From NCBI RefSeq assembly GCF_039539525.1, contig NZ_BAABDH010000003.1, forward strand, positions 186,001 to 250,000: 64,000 bases of DNA, read 5' to 3'. The translations under genes and the position numbers were made by a program. The notes beneath the pieces were generated by a model. It did no database searches. It saw only the letters and a program-made list of their open reading frames with translations, and had not been told where the DNA came from. Positions 60,929 through 64,000 of the stretch are shown here, in pieces (the first letter of the stretch is position 1; every line of letters starts with the position of its first letter). The DNA is from Hymenobacter algoricola (GTDB lineage: Bacteria > Bacteroidota > Bacteroidia > Cytophagales > Hymenobacteraceae).

Positions 60929-62521
60929 TTACTCCTCTTCCAGCACCGTAAACTCCAGGGCCAGCGGCTCAAAGGCCGCTACCAGCTGCCGCAGGAATTC
61001 GGGGTTGTTGATCAGAATGCTGAGCACATTGTCGGCGCGCTCCTGCAGCTCGCCGCCGGGGAAGAGCCGATCCTTGAGGGCCGTGAGCTGGGAGTAGGCA
61101 GTTTCGTGCTTGGCTTCGGCGGCTTTGCTGAGGCGCTTTTCCAGGCCGGCCACGCCGCCGGCCACCTTCTGCTGCTCGGCGGCTACGGTTTTCACCAGCG
61201 TCGGGTCGAGGCGCTGGGCCAGGTCCGCAATTTCCTGGAACGCCGCGGCCATGGTCTTTTGCTGGGCGGCCAGACTAACTTCCTCCTGCCCCAGCGTGGC
61301 GCCCACCTGCTTTTTGAGCTCGGCCAGCGGCTTGAAGATATCCGTCGGACTAAGGCCCAGCTTGCGCAGCTTGCCCGCGTTGGCCTTGCCCAGGTACAGG
61401 GCTGAGTTGCGCAGCAGCACGATCGGGAAGGGCACACCATAAGTGTCGAACACCTGCTTGAGCTGAAACCAGTACGCCACCTCGGCCCCGCCGCCGATGT
61501 AGCAGAGGTTGGGCAGCAGCAACTCCTGGTAGAGCGGGCGCAGCACCACGTTGGGGCTGAACTGCTCGGGGTGCTGCCGGGCCAGGGCCAGCAGCTCGTC
61601 CTGGGTGTGGCAGTGGTTGGTGTTGCGGATGGTTATCTGCACGCAGTCGGCCTCGGGGTCGGGCTCCAGCCGCTCCCGCTTGCCGGCATCGGTCAGGAAA
61701 AACAGGTTCAGCGGCCGCGAATACACCTGGGGCTTGTAGCCGATGGCTTCGAGCCGGATGTTGGTGGCCTGCACGGCCTGGTTGGAGGCCTGCTCGGTGA
61801 TTTCGCGCTCCAGCACCGACACCAAGGCCTGCTTGAGCTGGGGCTGGTCGGCATCGAGGCTGACCAAACCAAACTCGCCGAACAGCTGGTGGGTGAGGCG
61901 CTGGGTGGCTTCAGTCAGGGTGGCCGACTGCCGGTAGGCCTCCTGAAAAGCGGCGGGAATGTCGGCCGGCAGCTGGTCGAGCAGCTGCCCGGCCAGGCCG
62001 TCGAGCTTCAGCCGGCCGACGGGGCCGCCGGTTTCGGCCGCATCCCAGGCGTAGCGCTTGTTGAAGAGCTGGAAGTGGTTGATTTCGGCGAAATCGTGGT
62101 CTTCGGTCGCCATCCAGTACACGGGCACGAAGTCGTAGTGCGGGTATTTTTCCTTGAGCTGCCGGCACAGCTTCACCGCCGAGGCAATCTTGTAGACGAA
62201 GTACAGCGGCCCGGTGAACAGGTTGAGCTGGTGCCCGGTCACGACGGTAAACGTGGAGTCTTTTTCGAGCAGGTCGATATTGGCCCCCACGGCCGGATTT
62301 ACATTTTGGACCCGGGCGTACTGCTCGCGCAGGGCCGCCACCAGCCGCTGCCGGGCGGCGGGCTGGTAAGAAGCTTTTTTCTCCTCCAGCTGCGCCGCAA
62401 ATTCCTCCAGAGCCGGAAAGCGGTGGTAAAAGGGGGCCAATTCGGGGCGCCGGGCTACGTAGTCTGCCAGGAATGGCGAGAAAGCGCCGGTAGCGGCGTA
62501 GCTGAGGTGGTGCAGGGGCAT
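60929..62521 (-). CDS. bshC: Bacillithiol biosynthesis cysteine-adding enzyme BshC
   Basis: 530 residues from ATG 62521 (MPLHHLSYAATGAFS); 14 extra codons are open upstream. Recognised from FTVVTGHQLNLFTGPLYFVYKI with its HQLNLFTG motif, PVYWMATEDHDFAEIN, and the C-terminal coiled coil (LKKQVGATLGQEEVSLAAQQK onward). It adds cysteine to glucosaminyl-malate, the last step of bacillithiol synthesis. Consistent with ytxJ earlier in the window. bshA and bshB are not nearby. Confidence 0.95.
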   Translation of the reverse strand: MPLHHLSYAATGAFSPFLADYVARRPELAPFYHRFPALEEFAAQLEEKKASYQPAARQRLVAALREQYARVQNVNPAVGANIDLLEKDSTFTVVTGHQLNLFTGPLYFVYKIASAVKLCRQLKEKYPHYDFVPVYWMATEDHDFAEINHFQLFNKRYAWDAAETGGPVGRLKLDGLAGQLLDQLPADIPAAFQEAYRQSATLTEATQRLTHQLFGEFGLVSLDADQPQLKQALVSVLEREITEQASNQAVQATNIRLEAIGYKPQVYSRPLNLFFLTDAGKRERLEPDPEADCVQITIRNTNHCHTQDELLALARQHPEQFSPNVVLRPLYQELLLPNLCYIGGGAEVAYWFQLKQVFDTYGVPFPIVLLRNSALYLGKANAGKLRKLGLSPTDIFKPLAELKKQVGATLGQEEVSLAAQQKTMAAAFQEIADLAQRLDPTLVKTVAAEQQKVAGGVAGLEKRLSKAAEAKHETAYSQLTALKDRLFPGGELQERADNVLSILINNPEFLRQLVAAFEPLALEFTVLEEE

Positions 62522-62662
62522 ACGAGGGGGAAAGCAGTCGGGGGTGGGCACAAATAACGGCATAGGTCCCGAATGACTGGCTCAACAGGGCACCGGGGGG
62601 ATTGTTAGATACCCGACGGCTTTATACGGCGCCCGGCCGGCCACCGCCCGGGCCATTGCCAT

Positions 62663-62696
62663 CAAAACGGCCGGCTTCCTCACGAAAGCCGGCCGT
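62663..62696 (-). terminator. Terminator after rimO
   Basis: 11-bp GC-rich arms ACGGCCGGCTT/AAGCCGGCCGT, followed on the minus strand by TTTGATGG. Confidence 0.75.
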
Positions 62697-62718
62697 CGGA
62701 ATACTTTTCTGGCATTGA

Positions 62719-64000
62719 TTACTGCACCAGCGTGCCGTACAAATCGAAGTCCGAGGCGTCGGTAATCTGGACCGTGGCGAAGTCGCCGAGCCGCACGTGG
62801 GTGTCGGGCGTCGCGGGCACCAGCACCTCGTTGTCCACTTCCGGGGAGTCGTACTCGGTGCGGCCCACGAAGTAGCCGCTTTCCTTGCGGTCAAAGAGCA
62901 CCTTGTAGGTCTGGCCCACTTTCTCCTCGTTGAGCTCCATCGAGATGCCCTGCTGCAGCTCCATGATGCGGTCGGCGCGCTCCTGCTTCAGCTCGGCCGG
63001 CACGCTGTCTTCCAGGCTGTAGGAGTGGGTGCTTTCCTCGTGGGAGTAGGTGAAGATGCCCAGCCGCTCGAAGCGGGTCTGCTCCACGAAGTCGTAGAGC
63101 TCGTTGAAGTCCTGCTCGGTTTCGCCGGGGTGGCCGGCAATGAGCGTAGTGCGCAAAGCAATATCGGGCACGCGCTGCCGGATCGTATCCACCAGCTCCA
63201 CCGTGCGGCGCTTGCTGATGCCGCGGCGCATGGTCTTGAGCATGTTATCCGAAATGTGCTGCAGCGGCATGTCCAGGTAGTGGCAGATGTTGGAGCGCTC
63301 CACCATTACGTCCAGCGCGTCCATCGGAAACTGCGAGGGGTAGGCGTACTGCATCCGGATCCAGTCGATGCCGTTCACGTCGGACAGGTTGCGGAGCAAA
63401 TCGGCCAGCTTCCGCTCGCCGTAGTGCTGCAGGCCGTAGTAGGTCAGATCCTGGGCAATCAGAATCAGCTCCTTGGTACCCTGGGCGGCCAGGCGCTTGG
63501 CTTCCTTCACCAGGTCTTCGATGGGCCGGTCGACGTGCTTGCCGCGCATCAGCGGGATGGCGCAGAACGAGCAGGGCCGGTTGCAGCCCTCGGCAATCTT
63601 GAAGTAGGCAAAGTGGCGGGGCGTGGTCAGCATCCGCTCGCCCACCAGCTCGTGCATGTAGTTGGCTTCGAGCGTCTTGAGCAGCTGGGGCATTTCCAGC
63701 GTGCCGAAGAAGGCATCGACCTGCGGAATCTCCGCCTCCAGGTCGTCCTTGTAGCGCTGCGACAGGCAGCCCGTCACGTAGAGCTTTTCCAGGCGGCCGG
63801 CATCCTTTTCCTCGGCGTAGCGCAGAATGGTGTCGATGCTTTCCTGCTTGGCGTTGTCAATAAAGCCGCAGGTATTGATAATCACGATGTTGGCGTCCGA
63901 CGTATCGGCCTCGTGGGTCACGTCGAAGCTGTTGGCCTTGAGCTGGCCCATCAGCACTTCCGAGTCCACCAGATTCTTGGAGCAGCCCAGGGTGATTACG
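62719..64000 (-). CDS. rimO: Ribosomal protein S12 methylthiotransferase RimO (5' end outside window)
   Basis: The reading is open to the right edge; the first visible residues are VITLGCSKNLVDSEVLMGQL, the classic RimO N-terminus, so only about ten residues are missing. UPF0004 domain with cysteines in GCSKN, NTCGFIDNAKQESID and GCLSQRY; radical SAM CX3CX2C in CNRPCSFC; a TRAM domain at the end (VGQTYKVLFDRKESGYFVGRTEYDSPEVDNEV). It adds a methylthio group to Asp88 of ribosomal protein S12. Confidence 0.97.
   Translation of the reverse strand, partial: VITLGCSKNLVDSEVLMGQLKANSFDVTHEADTSDANIVIINTCGFIDNAKQESIDTILRYAEEKDAGRLEKLYVTGCLSQRYKDDLEAEIPQVDAFFGTLEMPQLLKTLEANYMHELVGERMLTTPRHFAYFKIAEGCNRPCSFCAIPLMRGKHVDRPIEDLVKEAKRLAAQGTKELILIAQDLTYYGLQHYGERKLADLLRNLSDVNGIDWIRMQYAYPSQFPMDALDVMVERSNICHYLDMPLQHISDNMLKTMRRGISKRRTVELVDTIRQRVPDIALRTTLIAGHPGETEQDFNELYDFVEQTRFERLGIFTYSHEESTHSYSLEDSVPAELKQERADRIMELQQGISMELNEEKVGQTYKVLFDRKESGYFVGRTEYDSPEVDNEVLVPATPDTHVRLGDFATVQITDASDFDLYGTLVQ

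Overview
The window looks like chromosome of a GC-rich member of the Bacteroidota, most likely Hymenobacter or a close relative in the Cytophagales. The evidence is the gene families (a SusC-type receptor, a fused alpha/beta 2-oxoacid dehydrogenase E1, LytS/LytTR two-component pairs, DUF4136, DUF1599 and DUF3891 proteins, bacillithiol genes), promoter boxes of the Bacteroidota form TAnnTTTG, and few Shine-Dalgarno sequences. No rRNA, CRISPR array, transposase or integrase was seen.

Positions 1-25000 are mostly housekeeping: a partial alanine-dehydrogenase/PNT-type oxidoreductase, gcvP, lipA, ytxJ, the fused E1, an interrupted SusC-like receptor, an M16 peptidase, pheS, tRNA-Asn, a fatty-acid hydroxylase, aroK, an oligopeptide-type permease and a DoxX-like membrane protein. 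Small secreted or lipoprotein genes lie between them. Three neighbouring genes at 16096-17773 share an unrecognised APG...TDYxGRPL motif. A 60-bp perfect palindrome lies at 11087-11146. Positions 25000-34700 hold folP-cdaA, a DUF6671 gene and a Sua5/YrdC gene between two copies of the cdaA 3' end, then the divergent threonine-catabolism pair kbl and a short-chain-type threonine dehydrogenase. After these come DUF3891, a secreted protein and YihY.

Positions 34700-53000 are the striking part: two adjacent, unrelated RiPP (ribosomal peptide) loci, each with its own LytS/LytTR pair. Locus A (34702-40721, minus strand) has a full-length LanB-type dehydratase, a 49-residue lanthipeptide-like precursor and a stand-alone receiver-like protein that has lost its phospho-acceptor. 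It has no LanC or transporter. Locus B (43627-52964, plus strand) is an azol(in)e-type (TOMM/LAP) cluster. It contains a 42-residue precursor with an eight-cysteine core resembling streptolysin S, an E1-like leader-binding protein, a YcaO cyclodehydratase ending in PxPxP, a SagB-type oxidase, an ABC ATPase and permease, a small HExxH membrane protease, two paralogous secreted TPR-like proteins, and the kinase/regulator pair. The precursor gene and the second TPR gene share an upstream element: two half-sites 20 bp apart followed by a promoter. It is probably the LytTR operator.

Positions 53000-64000 return to core functions: a spondin-domain lipoprotein, rlmN, a MoeB/ThiF-rhodanese fusion, a thioesterase, mnmD, a DUF2157/GDYXXLXY pair, ExbD, 5-formyl-THF cyclo-ligase, bshC and a partial rimO. 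Threads across the window are glycine/threonine and lipoate metabolism (gcvP, lipA, kbl, threonine dehydrogenase, lipoate-dependent E1), bacillithiol (ytxJ, bshC) and RNA modification (Sua5, rlmN, mnmD, rimO).
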